NCBI GenBank assembly: GCA_022570795.1 | Contig: JAKUDP010000028.1 | Coordinates: forward strand, 868,001 to 932,000 | Direction: 5' to 3' | DNA length: 64,000 bases | Source: Sphaerulina vaccinii | Taxonomy: Eukaryota; Ascomycota; Dothideomycetes; Mycosphaerellales; Mycosphaerellaceae | Shown: positions 1 through 11,319 of the stretch, piece by piece | How positions within the stretch are numbered: the stretch's first letter is position 1 | Layout: every line of letters begins with the position of its first letter | Position numbers and translations under genes: made by a program | The notes under the pieces: generated by a model | Database searches by the model: none | What the model saw: only the letters and a program-made list of their open reading frames with translations | Told to the model about the DNA's origin: nothing

Positions 1-40
1 CCGCGCGAGCTCCGAAAGACTGAACGGCGATGGGAAGACT

Positions 41-3000
41 ATGCCACGTCGAACGTCGTGGTTGAACAAGATCAGCAGCAACTTCTCCTCGTCGCCCAAT
101 GCTTCTAGCGGTGCGGTAGCACCTCCGCAGACTACTGCTGCTCCTAATGGCGCTGTGTCTGTGGCGCCGAGCTCTGTAGGGAGTGCTGCGCCTGCAGATG
201 GAGAAGAGGCAGAGCCATACATCCCGTCTCGCCCAAGAGAGTCGACCAACTTCTTCTCCAACCTCACGCGCAAGCTCTCGGCTGGACAGAGCGGTGCGGT
301 ACCGCGGGTGCAGGGCAAAGGTGGAATGTGCCAGCGGCGTGTGCTCAATGTGGATCCCAATCGCGAACGATGTCTCGTGCCTGAAATGGATCCCAGCCGA
401 CTGCGCAAAGTGTCGTTCTGCGTAGATGTAGAAATAGCGGGAGGACCCAAGTACAGAGACGACGACGGTGATGACGACGAGCGCAAGCAGAAGAAGCACA
501 ACGTCAAGCTGAAGGAACGCGGAGAGGGCGAAGCATTGAAACATCCCCAAGTGATCAAAGAAGATAAGGAGGACAAGGCTGATTCTGGCAAGAGTAAGCC
601 TCTACCGATTCCACAGCAGAAGGGCAACGATGCTGCCAGCATGCTGTCCGGTAGCATGCTGTCTGGTGGCAGCGTGAGCCCTCCAATTGGTAGCGTTGAC
701 GAGAAGGACGGTATGAGCAGAAAGAAAGAAAAGAAGAAGAGATCGGAGGAGGAGCGCAAGGAACGCAAAGAGAAGAGGCGTCGACGTGCAGAAGAGAACG
801 GTTCTATACCCGTGGAGCTGTCGATGGACGCTGCTATGTCTTCTTCACCCCCAGGGAAAGCGTCTGTACCAGACGCAACACCTGTCGCAGCTGCTGATGC
901 CACAAAACGAGATAGACCTACCACCGATCCAGTCCGAATCTACAGGCGATGTTGTCAGCTCCGGGAAACTCCAATATTGAAGCGCATCACCGAGCAGCTG
1001 ATGTCTCCAACGTGCTGCGTGCCCCTTGAACCTGGAGTGGTACATTGCCTCGACCTTACTGGATCACGACTACAACTGGCCGACATGATCACTCTTGGCG
1101 ACTGGCTCGCAGTCGTGCCCGTCAAGAAGCTCCTGCTCGAGGATGCTGACCTCAGCGACGAGGGTCTTCGCTGCATTCTTGCAGGCCTACTCGCAGCGAC
1201 TAAGCCTCAGCCGACCAGACGAAGGAGTCCAACACCGAAGCACAGGCAAGGCGTGCAGGCACGGCAGCATCGAGAGCGGAGTGGCATTATAGAGAAGCTT
1301 ACGCTCAAGAACAACCCGCGTATTACAAGAATCGGCTGGAAACATATCAGTCTGTTCCTGTATATGTGCAAGTCCATCAAGGCGATCGACCTCTCCATGC
1401 TGCACTTCCCAGAAACAATACCAGCGAGCACGCAGACCACGCCAATGAAAAGCCCAAACGGATCAAGAACCACTGTATCCGATGCAGATGCCGGCGAAAC
1501 ACTGTTCAAGTGCCTAAGCCAGCGCTTGGGAGGTGACAGGCTCGAAGAGCTAATTACCTCGGAATGTGGACTCAACGCGCCACAGATCAGGAAGATCGTG
1601 GACGGCGCTATTGCCAGTGGCATCAACAGACTAGGATTTGCCGGCAACCATCTCGACGATGAAGGACTGGAACACATCCTCCATTGGTTGAGGTCTGGCG
1701 TCTGCGGAGGCCTCGATCTTGGCGGCAACGATCTGAGAGGCAAACTCGACCTGATTGCAGAGGCCTTGAGCGCCAGAGAAGGCACGCCTTGCTGGGGACT
1801 GTCTTTCGCAGGCTGCAACTTGGACACGGCGTCGATCAGGGCGCTGTTTCCAGCACTGGTCAAGCTGCCTAACTTTCGCTTCATTGACTTGAGCCATAAC
1901 CCCGATCTGTGTGGCCAGGACAATGGCACTATCTCTCTACTCAGGCGGTACATTGGTCAGCTGAAGTATATGAAGCGTATACATCTCGCTGATGTTGGTA
2001 TGAGCTCCAAGCAGGCCATTGCACTTGCAGATGTCTTACCTGAAGGTCCTCAACTTGCGCACATCAATATCTTGGAGAACCCTGAGCTATCAGCTTTAGC
2101 AAGTGCAAAGGACGAAGCCAGCCAAGAAGAGGCATGCGCACTGTACGCAAGCTACATGGCTGCTGTTCGCGTGTCTAACACGCTGATCTGTGTCGACATT
2201 GATGTAAGTAGCATAACATTGTCCTTCATTCGCGATTGTGCTAACCAGTATCAGGTTCCCTCCGCAGACAACAGTGAAGTTGTCAAAGCTCTCGCAAAGC
2301 AGGTCGTCGCCTACTCTCTGCGCAACATGGAGCGCTTCGCAATTGCAGAGGCTACCGGGACACCGACACTGTCCACAGCGGACGCAGCTACCTCCTTGGC
2401 ACTGCCTCACGGCGGCGAACAGCAAGTCAAAGAGATCACAGTGCCTGATGTATTGATGCATCTTGTTGGCCACGTGGAAGGCAATTCGGCGAACCATGAC
2501 GACGATGAACCAGCGCCCGATGGCGATTACATTGTCGGCGGCACTGGTGTTGTGAGAGCTTTGCAATATGTTCTCGGCGAGAAAGCCGATGACCTGCGAC
2601 GCAGCAGTATACCAGGCTCGCCTTCCGGTGCTCGGACTCCAAGTCAGAGACCTGGTTCATCTACTGGTCTCATTGGCAAAGAAGAGCAACGCGGCAAGGC
2701 GAAAAAGATGAGTAAGAATCTCTTGGACAGTGCTCGCAAGATCCGTGCTCGCCTTTCGCCAGCGCTCGCAAAGGAGGCTACGAGCGGAGATGAGATGGCG
2801 TATAGACGTCTCATGTTCTTGGACCAGACTCTGCAGAGCATGATCGAGAGGTTCGAGGAAGAGTACCCGGAGACGCGCCTTGAACGCCCATCGCCAGAAG
2901 CTGCATCGACGACTTCATCGTCCAACGATGCGCCGGTTGTGCCGCCGATCAAGACGAGTGAGCTGAATGGCAGACTTACAGACGACGAAGACGAGCCCGA

Positions 3001-3418
3001 GGAAGACGACTATCCATACCGACCAACCGTCTCACGACACAACAGCGATGTAACACTAGCAGCGCGCGCCTTGGGCATGGAAGAAGGCCATCTCCATCGT
3101 CTCGGACAACGTATGCGTCGCTCGGTAGTCGACTCACCTGCAACATCTGTCGCGATAGACGAAGATACTGCTGCGCCTTGGAGCAAAGAAGAAGAGGTGG
3201 CTCGCCTGAGGGGTCTTCAGCAGAAGTTGGAGGCCATCAGTGGTCCTGAATTGAAGTCTCTAGTCGAGCACGATGGATGGGATTCTGCTTTGCGCAAAGT
3301 TGGAGCGAACATGACAGATTTGCGTATCTTGCAGGAACAGGATCCTCGTGCTTGGGAGGAGTTCAAGGAGTCGCAGATGAAGGCGAGAATGAATTTAGCA
3401 CAGGACGCCAGGACGTAA
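41..3418 (+). CDS. Leucine-rich repeat protein, possible PP1 regulator (5' end may lie outside window)
   Basis: Two exons, 41..2203 and 2255..3418. The 51-nt intron (GTAAGT..TCAG, branch-like GCTAAC) is in frame and would otherwise read through as 17 extra codons; removing it gives a contiguous DIDVPSADNSEVVKALAKQ and a protein of about 1108 aa. The N-terminal third is low-complexity with Lys/Glu-rich stretches. The middle (about residues 330-720) has LRR units of ribonuclease-inhibitor style such as LGFAGNHLDDEGLEHIL. The C-terminal third is acidic and Ser-rich. Residues 122-126 (RKVSF) fit the RVxF docking motif for protein phosphatase 1; animal PPP1R37 combines LRRs with such a motif, so a PP1-binding role is an inference. 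The frame is open to the left window edge, so the true start may be upstream of the ATG at 41. Confidence 0.85.
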   Translation: MPRRTSWLNKISSNFSSSPNASSGAVAPPQTTAAPNGAVSVAPSSVGSAAPADGEEAEPYIPSRPRESTNFFSNLTRKLSAGQSGAVPRVQGKGGMCQRRVLNVDPNRERCLVPEMDPSRLRKVSFCVDVEIAGGPKYRDDDGDDDERKQKKHNVKLKERGEGEALKHPQVIKEDKEDKADSGKSKPLPIPQQKGNDAASMLSGSMLSGGSVSPPIGSVDEKDGMSRKKEKKKRSEEERKERKEKRRRRAEENGSIPVELSMDAAMSSSPPGKASVPDATPVAAADATKRDRPTTDPVRIYRRCCQLRETPILKRITEQLMSPTCCVPLEPGVVHCLDLTGSRLQLADMITLGDWLAVVPVKKLLLEDADLSDEGLRCILAGLLAATKPQPTRRRSPTPKHRQGVQARQHRERSGIIEKLTLKNNPRITRIGWKHISLFLYMCKSIKAIDLSMLHFPETIPASTQTTPMKSPNGSRTTVSDADAGETLFKCLSQRLGGDRLEELITSECGLNAPQIRKIVDGAIASGINRLGFAGNHLDDEGLEHILHWLRSGVCGGLDLGGNDLRGKLDLIAEALSAREGTPCWGLSFAGCNLDTASIRALFPALVKLPNFRFIDLSHNPDLCGQDNGTISLLRRYIGQLKYMKRIHLADVGMSSKQAIALADVLPEGPQLAHINILENPELSALASAKDEASQEEACALYASYMAAVRVSNTLICVDIDVSSITLSFIRDCANQYQVPSADNSEVVKALAKQVVAYSLRNMERFAIAEATGTPTLSTADAATSLALPHGGEQQVKEITVPDVLMHLVGHVEGNSANHDDDEPAPDGDYIVGGTGVVRALQYVLGEKADDLRRSSIPGSPSGARTPSQRPGSSTGLIGKEEQRGKAKKMSKNLLDSARKIRARLSPALAKEATSGDEMAYRRLMFLDQTLQSMIERFEEEYPETRLERPSPEAASTTSSSNDAPVVPPIKTSELNGRLTDDEDEPEEDDYPYRPTVSRHNSDVTLAARALGMEEGHLHRLGQRMRRSVVDSPATSVAIDEDTAAPWSKEEEVARLRGLQQKLEAISGPELKSLVEHDGWDSALRKVGANMTDLRILQEQDPRAWEEFKESQMKARMNLAQDART
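2204..2254 (+). other. In-frame intron of the LRR gene
   Basis: Begins GTAAGTAG, has CTAAC about 10 nt before the TATCAG acceptor, and is exactly 51 nt, so retention would add 17 residues without a stop. The flanking protein sequence joins smoothly only when it is removed. Confidence 0.75.
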
Positions 3419-3898
3419 TGACTGTAACGTCTCGCGCGGTTATGATTTGAATGACATTGTTGGGTCCACACTTTTCGTGAAGCGATGATGAGACCAACGA
3501 GTTCGAACAATGGGAGGCTATCGGGATAGATACACGATTAACACATGCCACGATCTAATCGGGACAAGGCTATCTCGCATGCTCTCACTAGTACTTGTGC
3601 TTTCGTGAAGATGGGCGACTGTGCCACTGGAGTTGCTGTTGTTAGGTCGAGCCTTGAGGGCGAGTCAGCAAATAAGACGCAATGGAAAAAGATCGAGTCA
3701 GTGACGAAGGTGGAAAATTTGTGTGTTCACGGAAGGTTTGCATCGTTTCGCATTTCATAGCACTACAATCGTGGTGTGCTCATCATAACGCCGTCCATGC
3801 TCCCTTGCAATTGCGCCAATCCGTGATGACAATGGGTAGTAGGGTAAGTCGACAGCTTTTCAGATAGTAGTAGTAGAAGAAGACTCGAACAAAAGCAT
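3419..3898. other. Convergent 3' intergenic region
   Basis: Holds the 3' ends of the LRR gene and of RPL5, which converge here. Only short open frames are present and none resembles a protein family. Confidence 0.6.
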
Positions 3899-4966
3899 TT
3901 ACAGCTCCTGAGCAAGAGTCTTGATCTTCTCCTGCACACGTTGGCGACGCTCCTCGTGTGTAAGCTTCTTGAGCTTGTACTTCTGCGACTCTGCCTTCCA
4001 CTCCTCCTTGGTCTTCTTCTCACCCTCCTCGTCATCCTTCTTCCATGGGTCTTCGCGGATAGCCTTGTGAGCCTCCTGGTACAACTCCTCAAGACCGTCA
4101 GCCTCAATCTCATCGTCAATGTAGCCAGAGAATTGCGACTTGTAGCGCTCCTCATCGTCATCGGCGAGAGTCTCCATGTACTCGGCAACGTGACCAGCGA
4201 AGATGTACTTGCGCAGAGTCTCGGCGTCGAGCTCCTTGGTCTCAATGTCGTAGCCTGGGAAACGCTTCTCAGAGTGTGGAACGTAGAGACCTCCGTCAGA
4301 GGCACCCTTCATGGCACCGAAGACACGGGCACCAGTGCTAGTGCGGGTGAGACCGACATCAAGGAAAACCTTGAATGGGCGGCGGGTCTCGCCATCAACC
4401 TCCTCGGGCTGAGTCTCAGTGAACTCGCCATCAGCCTCCTCAACACCAGTGAAGGTGTCCTCGAGTTCGAGCTTGTTGAGTGCGCGGCGGGCGATGAGCA
4501 GACCGACACAGTAGGCGGCGGCCCAGTTGGTGAGGCCGTGGGTGACTCCGTAGCGCTTGAGCTCGTGGCCGTAGGCAGCAACGAAGACCTTGTCGCCGGT
4601 GAGTTCGGAGGTGACGATCTGGGCGATGATGTCCTTGTTGGTGAAGCGGATCACGAGGCGGTACTTGGGCGCATTGTACTTGTTCTTGGCCTGGGTGATG
4701 AGGCGCTTGCGGGCGTAGTAGTCGGTCTTGCCAGATCGGCGGCGCTTGTACTTGACCTGGTATCGGCTATACCGTGTTAGTAGGAGAATTAGTAGTAGAG
4801 AGGAGGAAGAGGATATACCTGAAGTAGGCGCTGTTCTTGACCAACTTGGTCTGCAGTCACACAATCCTCAGTCAGCAATTGACGCTTCAGACCCTTCCGA
4901 AGCTTCTTGCGGCGACTTCATCTCTGTCCTTGTCATGGTGGCGTGATGGCTACTTACGAAAGGCAT
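3899..4966 (-). CDS. RPL5: 60S ribosomal protein L5 (uL18)
   Basis: Binds 5S rRNA and, with uL5, forms the 5S RNP docked onto the pre-60S subunit. Three exons on the minus strand: 4966..4958 (ATG CCT TTC only), 4850..4819 and 4766..3899. Introns are 107 and 52 nt with GTAAGT and GTATAT donors. The spliced protein is 302 aa, close to the usual 297-300, and starts MPFTKLVKNSAYFSRYQVKY, the conserved uL18 N terminus. Other family segments seen are the Arg/Lys-rich KRRRSGKTDYYARKRLI and the C-terminal HEERRQRVQEKI helix. The 9-nt first exon followed by an intron is normal for fungal ribosomal protein genes. Strong identification. Confidence 0.97.
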
Positions 4967-6803
4967 GTTGGCGGTGGTGAGCTGTGACAAGCGTGCAGAG
5001 GAGAAGAAGTTCAGAAGGTGAAAGCTCAAATTTGGTGTGTGTTCGGGTCATCCCGCTGCTTGCATTGTGTTCGGCGCGACGACTTGGCAATGGTTGACAA
5101 GACAAGCTCTTCTCCCTTCTCGACATCTCCACTTCTCATCAACTCCATCTCACAACAGACAGCGAACAGTCGGAACTCCGAACGTGAGTGCAACAGCATA
5201 TCCGTCCACGAATGATGACCGAGCCGTTGTGTGTCCAGACAGAGCGCATAGCCATCGAACCGGTCTTCAGAGAGGACACCGATCGTTGACTGCTCGCTGG
5301 CCATGTGCAGCCCATCACCTTCTTCGGCGAGTACTGTAGCAGTCAAGGCATTGCTTGTTTAAATCATGACACAGAGCTTTCGAATCGCATTCCAGGAATG
5401 GTTCAATACTTGACTCCTCGCTGTCTCCACTTGCACACTGGGAAAGATCGAAACATGTCTTACACGCTACGTGGTTCATCCCATACAAGCCGGCGATCCG
5501 CTGCCTCGAAGCCTCTCACATGGCACAAGAGACCACACGCAGAGACAGTCATGGCATCTGGTCCGGACTCTCCCTTCTCGCATGTAAACAGTAGTCCTGC
5601 TTGTCCCGCGTGTTATCATTGACGGTGCTTGCTTGACTTCCTGGCTGTTCCTGTACCGCTTCCCGTTTCACTCCCTTCCATCCACATGGCAAGAGCCGAT
5701 TCATCCTCAAAGGTATCTCATCACATGGGCTGGGTCACAACGACGTTGAGCGTTGCTTTTCTCGTTACATGACTTCGGCATACAAGAGACACTGCCGATG
5801 TGCTTGCTAATCGTAGCCAGGCTCTCATCAAGGCAGCCATAAGAAGTCGATGCCACAACATTGCACTGCGATATCCTGACCAGAACCTCGATCGTCTTCA
5901 GCAAGTTCTCCTTCTCTTTCAGTTGCATGTGCCATTTTTTGACTATGACTATAGTGGAAGCAATGGGAAGTGGCTAGTCCTGTGCGACGAGCTGTTCGAA
6001 GAAGTGTGCTGTGATTTCACGATACGAAAGCTGGACATTAGTCCCGCCGAGATACGCAACATCTTCGATGCTGAGTGGGTCTCGCAAGTCACATACGGTA
6101 CAATACTTCTATCTGCTACAACAGGCAATATAGTACTGATCCTGGCGCAGAACTCGTCACGAAGCCAGCACGCCCCAGAAGACGGAACGCCCAACGAGCT
6201 CAAAGCCAAGGAAGATCGTGCTCAAGAGAGCCAGTTCTCCTCGATGAAGAGAACGTGACTTCGGACTCGATGCAGAACTTCTCGATACCGTTACCTACGT
6301 CGGCGCCATCAGCATTCCTTGTCGACGCCAATCCACTATCTTCTGCTATCGAAGATCGGCCAACTCATAGACCTGAGAGTTCAGCCGAACTTCTTCGAGC
6401 GAATGATGCTACTAGCGGCAGTCTCGCACCGAGTTGGTTCAGCACTGTGCTGAATTGAGCCAGTGGGCAGATGTTTGAACACGGACACATCAATCGATCT
6501 CGATCTTCTCGACAAAGACATCAATTCCAGCAGTCTGTGAAACGGATCACACCTCTGGTCATTGCCATCGCAGGATGCGGTATGAGTAGTGCATGATCGG
6601 AGAGCAACTGAAGGTAGAAAGAACAAGCGAGAGACAAGCCCAAGGACGCTTCTCCGATCCAAATTCGAAGGCTGGTATGTCTACGCTCTGCATGGCATGG
6701 TCGACTTTGAGGCACGGAGACGAATGAAGACAGACAGGTATGCAATGCAAGACATGGCGTAATGCCTATATACAGCCACCAGGCTTTGAACTGCACAGTC
6801 TAC
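4967..6803. other. Intergenic region with no convincing gene
   Basis: About 1.8 kb between RPL5 and the transporter. It includes the RPL5 promoter at its left end. Frames at 5800-6258 and 6075-6458 stay open, but the first lacks an ATG (it is preceded by TGA at 5770) and neither matches a known family; a spliced orphan gene cannot be excluded. Confidence 0.5.
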
Positions 6804-8339
6804 CTAGACCTTTCTCCATTTCCAGAAGTCGGTCAAGATTCTCTTGCGTGCAGCCACACGGGCAATATCCTCGTCCTCGATATCGCTACTAGAATCGCTC
6901 TTCTTCTTGAAGATCTCATCCACTTCGCCAATCTTCCACCCTCGCAGGAACAGCAAGCAGATTGCAGCTACAATGTACATGAAGCCAACGAATATCTGGG
7001 TACCTATATACTTTCCAGTTCCTGCCACAATCTCAAGTGCAATCGGTTCGCTGAATGTGGTCGGAAGGACGATGATGAGCCATGCGAGATTGAGTGCAGA
7101 AGGCACATTGCGAAGACCGACAACTTCTGCTGTCACTGGCGCGATGGTAGCCCAGTACGTACCAGCAACGGCTCCTCCAACCAAGGCAAAGAATATGAGG
7201 ACGCCATAAGATTGCGCTGGGATCCAGATCGCAAAGGTGAAGATCGCGCATAGGAAGGTCATTGCCATGGCCATGTTGATACGCCCGATACTGTCCGAGA
7301 AGTAACCTATCGGTGGCCGTCCAAGTCCTTGTCCCAGGTTGAGGATCGCTGACACGACTGACGCCTGTTGCGCATTGAGACCAATCGCATTTGCATAATT
7401 TGCCAAACTGAAGATCAATACCACATAACCCAGCATGCTGAACCAGCCAAAGCCTCCAAGTAACAGATACTCCGTACGCTTGAAAAGCTGTACATCGAAA
7501 GCATTCTGCACACTTCCAATGATCTTGTTACGATCTCTGAGCAACAAAACACATATACTGTTGACACAAAATGCCAGTATCCCCAGAACTAATGCATCTT
7601 AACATCAGTGCCCATGTCACCTCCCCTCTCATCAACATTGATTGAACTCACCTCTGAAAGTCCAAGCCAATCCAATAGATTTTAGCATCGCGCCAGCAGC
7701 AAGAGAATACACGAGCCCTCCAAATCCAGACCCACAAGCAGAAATCCCATTCGACAAAGACCTCCTAGTCGTAAACCACTGAGCCGGAATCCCAACACTC
7801 CCCACGAAAAGGAAACCCATCCCCGCACCAAAACAAATCCCCTGAGAAAGGAACAATTGCCAAATCTCATATGCGAAAGAAGCTCCAATAAGACTTGCAG
7901 CTTCGAGAAATACTCCTATGAAGAGTGTGACTTTTGTTCCGCAGTGGCGGGTGGAAAGTGTTGCGGCAGGAGATATTAGCATTGCGCAGCTGATGGAGAG
8001 GGATCCGACAAAGGCATATTGGAGAGAATTGCCTCCTGGAAAGGTGTTGTTGGCGAGGTAATAGGCTAGGAAGACGCCGTAGGAACTGTTGAGACCCCAG
8101 GTGTGGGCGTTGATGATTGCGCAGGCGATTGTACAGACCCAGCCATAGCCGCCGTTTGGAGGAGGATCGGGTTGGGCTGGTCTTTGATGTTGTTGTTGTC
8201 GTTGTTGTTCTTGTTGGGGGTCCTGGCTAAGTTCTGATGCTGTCTTGTCTTTTCCAGTTGCGGAATCGGGTGTCGCTGGTCGGGGGCTTTGATTGATATC
8301 TTTTTCATCTTGGGAGTGGTTGGAGGTGCTCGCTTCCAT
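6804..8339 (-). CDS. MFS transporter, monocarboxylate (MCT/MCH) type
   Basis: Two exons, 8339..7652 and 7588..6804, with a 63-nt intron (GTGAGT..TTAG); 490 aa. After a Gln/Pro-rich cytosolic N terminus of about 65 residues comes PPPNGGYGWV, the hallmark of fungal monocarboxylate-porter-like MFS proteins, then two hydrophobic halves separated by a central loop, with RPPIGYFSDSIGR in the second half (MFS loop between TM8 and TM9). The C terminus is acidic and cytosolic. It would move small carboxylates or related compounds across a membrane; the substrate cannot be read from sequence. It lies at the left side of the polyketide cluster, so a role in export is possible but unproven, since such transporters are numerous in these genomes. 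Confidence 0.88.
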
Positions 8340-9049
8340 TTGTAAGCCTCTCGTCTTGTGGCAGAATGACGCAGCAGCAAAGTAGGTTCAACCTATTGTC
8401 CAGGATCTTGCTTGGCAAGAAGTGAAGTGAATATGTGATTCAGTGAGCCTGTTTATTCAGTCCAGTCCATCAAGCCGATATAGCACACCCTCCAGCAGTC
8501 GTGTTTAGTATGTATGATGAAGAAGAGTCAATGACACAAGAAAGTGGAGGTCTCTTCTCGTAACGTAAAATCTCCATTCCTTCCCCACGCGTACTAACGC
8601 AGATGCACGATGGCTTCTCGTGGCACTGCGTGCCGCTTAAGCCGATGATCAAAGCTTGATCGTTCCATCGTGGAGAACGTCCGGTGTGTTCGGCTTTCAT
8701 TCGGCAGAGTCTGCGATATATGCACGCCTTACTGCTAACATGTCTCCTCCTCGACTGGTCACTACAAGGTTAAGGCATGTTCCTCTTCGCTTTCACGCAC
8801 TTCTTGCGATACCACGTGCTGTGCGCCAAGCAGTTAGTGTGTACTGTACTCCTTGGATGATCACTATTCACTGGTAAGAGCATACGTATGCGTGTGATCG
8901 TACGGCGATTTCTGGATTTCAGGACGTCCTTGTAGGTAAGCTTCCTTGTTCAACTCGTGTGTGTAAAGTGATTACTATATTGTCTGGTGTCTACAATGTC
9001 GTTAATGTATATGATGTACAATCTTTGCCTTCTTGCTCACAGTGAGGCA
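8340..9049. other. Intergenic region
   Basis: Upstream region of the transporter and downstream region of the b5 reductase. No ORF with family resemblance was seen. Confidence 0.5.
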
Positions 9050-10078
9050 CTAAAATGTGTGCACTTCCTTCCTACTTAATCCCAAGCTACCAAACAAGAG
9101 GCCTTTTCGACCTGCAATGGCTTCTCGCATAGCTGGCGGTCCACAGAAGAAGACTTTCGTTCCTTGTGAATCTCCCCAGCTGCTCTTCTTTTGGCTCAGT
9201 GTGCTTACAGCATCCTTGAGGACAGTCTGATCGATGTATCCCGTCTTGACCAGTGCACCGCTAGCTTGAGATGGCGACTCAACAGTGGAGTCGGGCTTGG
9301 ATACGCAGTAAGTTACCTGCAATCTGCCAGGATACTGATGCACCAGAGACTCCAACTCTTTCCCCAGCACGATGTCCTTCTGGCTGTTCACACCCCAGAC
9401 TACGCTCAGGTTCGTCCGATCCTGTGGATTCTGTAGGATGCCTTGTGCGAGACTGTAGATGGGAGTAATTCCAGCACCCCCAGCTATTAGTAGAACAGAC
9501 CGGGACGTCGATGAAGGCTTCCAACTATATGACGGGATTGGGCCCCTCACAGTAAGCTCATCACCAGGAATCAACGAGTGCAAATGACCCGAAGCTCGAC
9601 CCTTTGGGTACTGCTTGACAAGCAGCTCGAGCACACCACGTTCGTCCAGGCGGTGAATTGGAGAGTATGGCCTGATTACTGGAAAGAACGAACCGGCCGG
9701 TGTGTGCTGGGTGAGTATCGCGCCTGGCGTGTGCTATCAGTCCTGTATCTCTCGGCCTGCATTGAATCTTTGCTACTCACCACCTGGAGGAACACCGCTC
9801 ACTTCGTCGCTACCGCCTGGCAATCGGAATCGGATGCGCTTTGTGTCGTGGCTGACTTGCTCTACTGACTGTACTGTGATCTGTTTGCTCCAGAGCATGT
9901 TACGAGGAAATACAAGGGTCTTGGTAGGCGCATCGTGCCATGCGGAAAGAGACTGGTTGCGAGGCTCCTGATAAACCGTGTCCAGCTTCATTGTTTGGCG
10001 CCGCGAGGCTATTGCTGTTGCTGCTACTGAGACCACCGCAGTGCCCGCGAGAATGCGCTGTGCTGATATGGATGCCAT
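9050..10078 (-). CDS. NADH-cytochrome b5 reductase, membrane-anchored
   Basis: Two exons, 10078..9781 and 9723..9050, intron 57 nt; 323 aa. The acceptor was chosen so that the protein reads PPGGAILTQHTPAG, as in the family; the alternative TAG acceptor is out of frame. The N terminus has a short hydrophobic anchor (AGTAVVSVAATAIA) as in Mcr1/Cbr1-type proteins. FAD-binding RPYSP, the NADH-binding GGAGITP loop and C-terminal CGPPAM are all present, so it should transfer electrons from NADH through FAD to cytochrome b5 or a similar haem acceptor. Its position beside the acyltransferase and polyketide genes may reflect a pathway role (reducing power for an oxygenase) or chance. Confidence 0.9.
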
Positions 10079-11319
10079 GTTGATGTTTGTGAGCAGTGAA
10101 CAGGAGCAATATTGTCGTGATCGAAGGGAGAGTGGGAGAAAAGGAGTCTCTGAGGGCTCAACTGCCTCAAACCTACATTATGCTCTTGCACGCGTTTTCA
10201 TGAAGTCCCGAACGCCCGCATCTGTCGTCGCGCATTTGCTGTTTTGCCCGTCCTGTCACGTCTCCACCGCCCGGAGTCCGTATCACGTCAGCCAGTCTGA
10301 AGCAATCTATACGGCCAACATATGCTGCTGTTGTGCTGTCTCCGCGCTCACTGATGGGCCTGTTACGCTTCGCCCTGTAATCGCGATGCTTCTTGTGATG
10401 TCGAGAAGTCAATCAAACGTGAAGGTCAAGCAAGAGAGGAAGAAGGTGAAGGCAAGTTCGCGCCAAATTTGAAAGCCTCAGGCATTCACTTAAGTGGGTC
10501 TTCCGAAACGCGACTTCCTCGCATCGCAAAGACAGCGACACCAGGCTTCGCCCGCACTTCCCACGCCTATTCTTCACCTCCATTGCATCAGCACTCCACG
10601 TACCGTAAATCGTTACTGGCAAGCAATGCTCGAACCATGATACTTGAGGACTACCCACTTCACGTACACAACCGCATTCCGCCGCCTTTCAGCCAAGGGC
10701 GTAGTCCAAGAAATTGAGGCTGATCCGGCAGTGAAGTCGCAGTCAAGATTAACGACGTCTGGCGCATCACGCTCAGGTTTCCGAGTTCGCGTCTTCTTCG
10801 ACGGCAAGAGAGTAACAGGGAAAGCCATGAGCCGTGGCCCTGGAGCCCAACTCGATCTTGTCATTGAGAGCTGCAGCAAGAACATAGTCCAAGAGATGCG
10901 CAGTCTGGCGCGGGCGCGTCAGGTGGCTCAAATATCTTGAACTATGGTTGTTCTGGCAAGCTGGAAGCAGCCCTGGTGAGACTTCGGATTCCGAATCTGG
11001 ATCAGCCAAGTTCAACACTCGCCACAGAGATTGAACATACGCATAAGCCAAAACTGACCAACATGACCTGTTCGTACCACAGTAATGAACTAAGCCTGTG
11101 ACGAGGCTCCGCAACCTCATTCGTCGCCCAAATCCTGGCCACACGGACTCCGAACTCAGTAGCGACGCGCATGAAGATGCTGGCTTAGAACATAGCGCGA
11201 ACTCGAATGAGCAAAGGCATTGGCAAGTATAACACTTCTCGGCATGGCCACGCCACCATGCGCGAGCACCTCCTTCTTCCCAATCCCGCATCTTTCTGAC
11301 TTTCTGCTTGTTTTCGACG
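10079..11319. other. Intergenic region between divergent b5 reductase and acyltransferase genes
   Basis: About 1.2 kb of shared upstream sequence. Open frames at 10644-10940 (+) and 10773-11444 (-) have no recognised family, and the plus-strand one begins at TTG rather than ATG, so they are not annotated as genes. Confidence 0.5.

Noticed and set aside
1207..1953. 248-codon open frame antisense to the LRR gene
   Set aside because: Shadow of the real plus-strand gene; the protein has no domain and composition typical of antisense reading.
3941..4780. 279-codon open frame on the plus strand across RPL5
   Set aside because: Antisense of a conserved ribosomal protein gene; Leu/Val-rich shadow.
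5800..6458. Two overlapping plus-strand frames that looked partly protein-like
   Set aside because: No ATG in the first (GTG after an in-frame TGA), no clear splice pair and no family match.
10644..10940. 98-codon plus-strand frame with some charged protein-like sequence
   Set aside because: Begins with TTG and lies in a divergent promoter; no family recognised.
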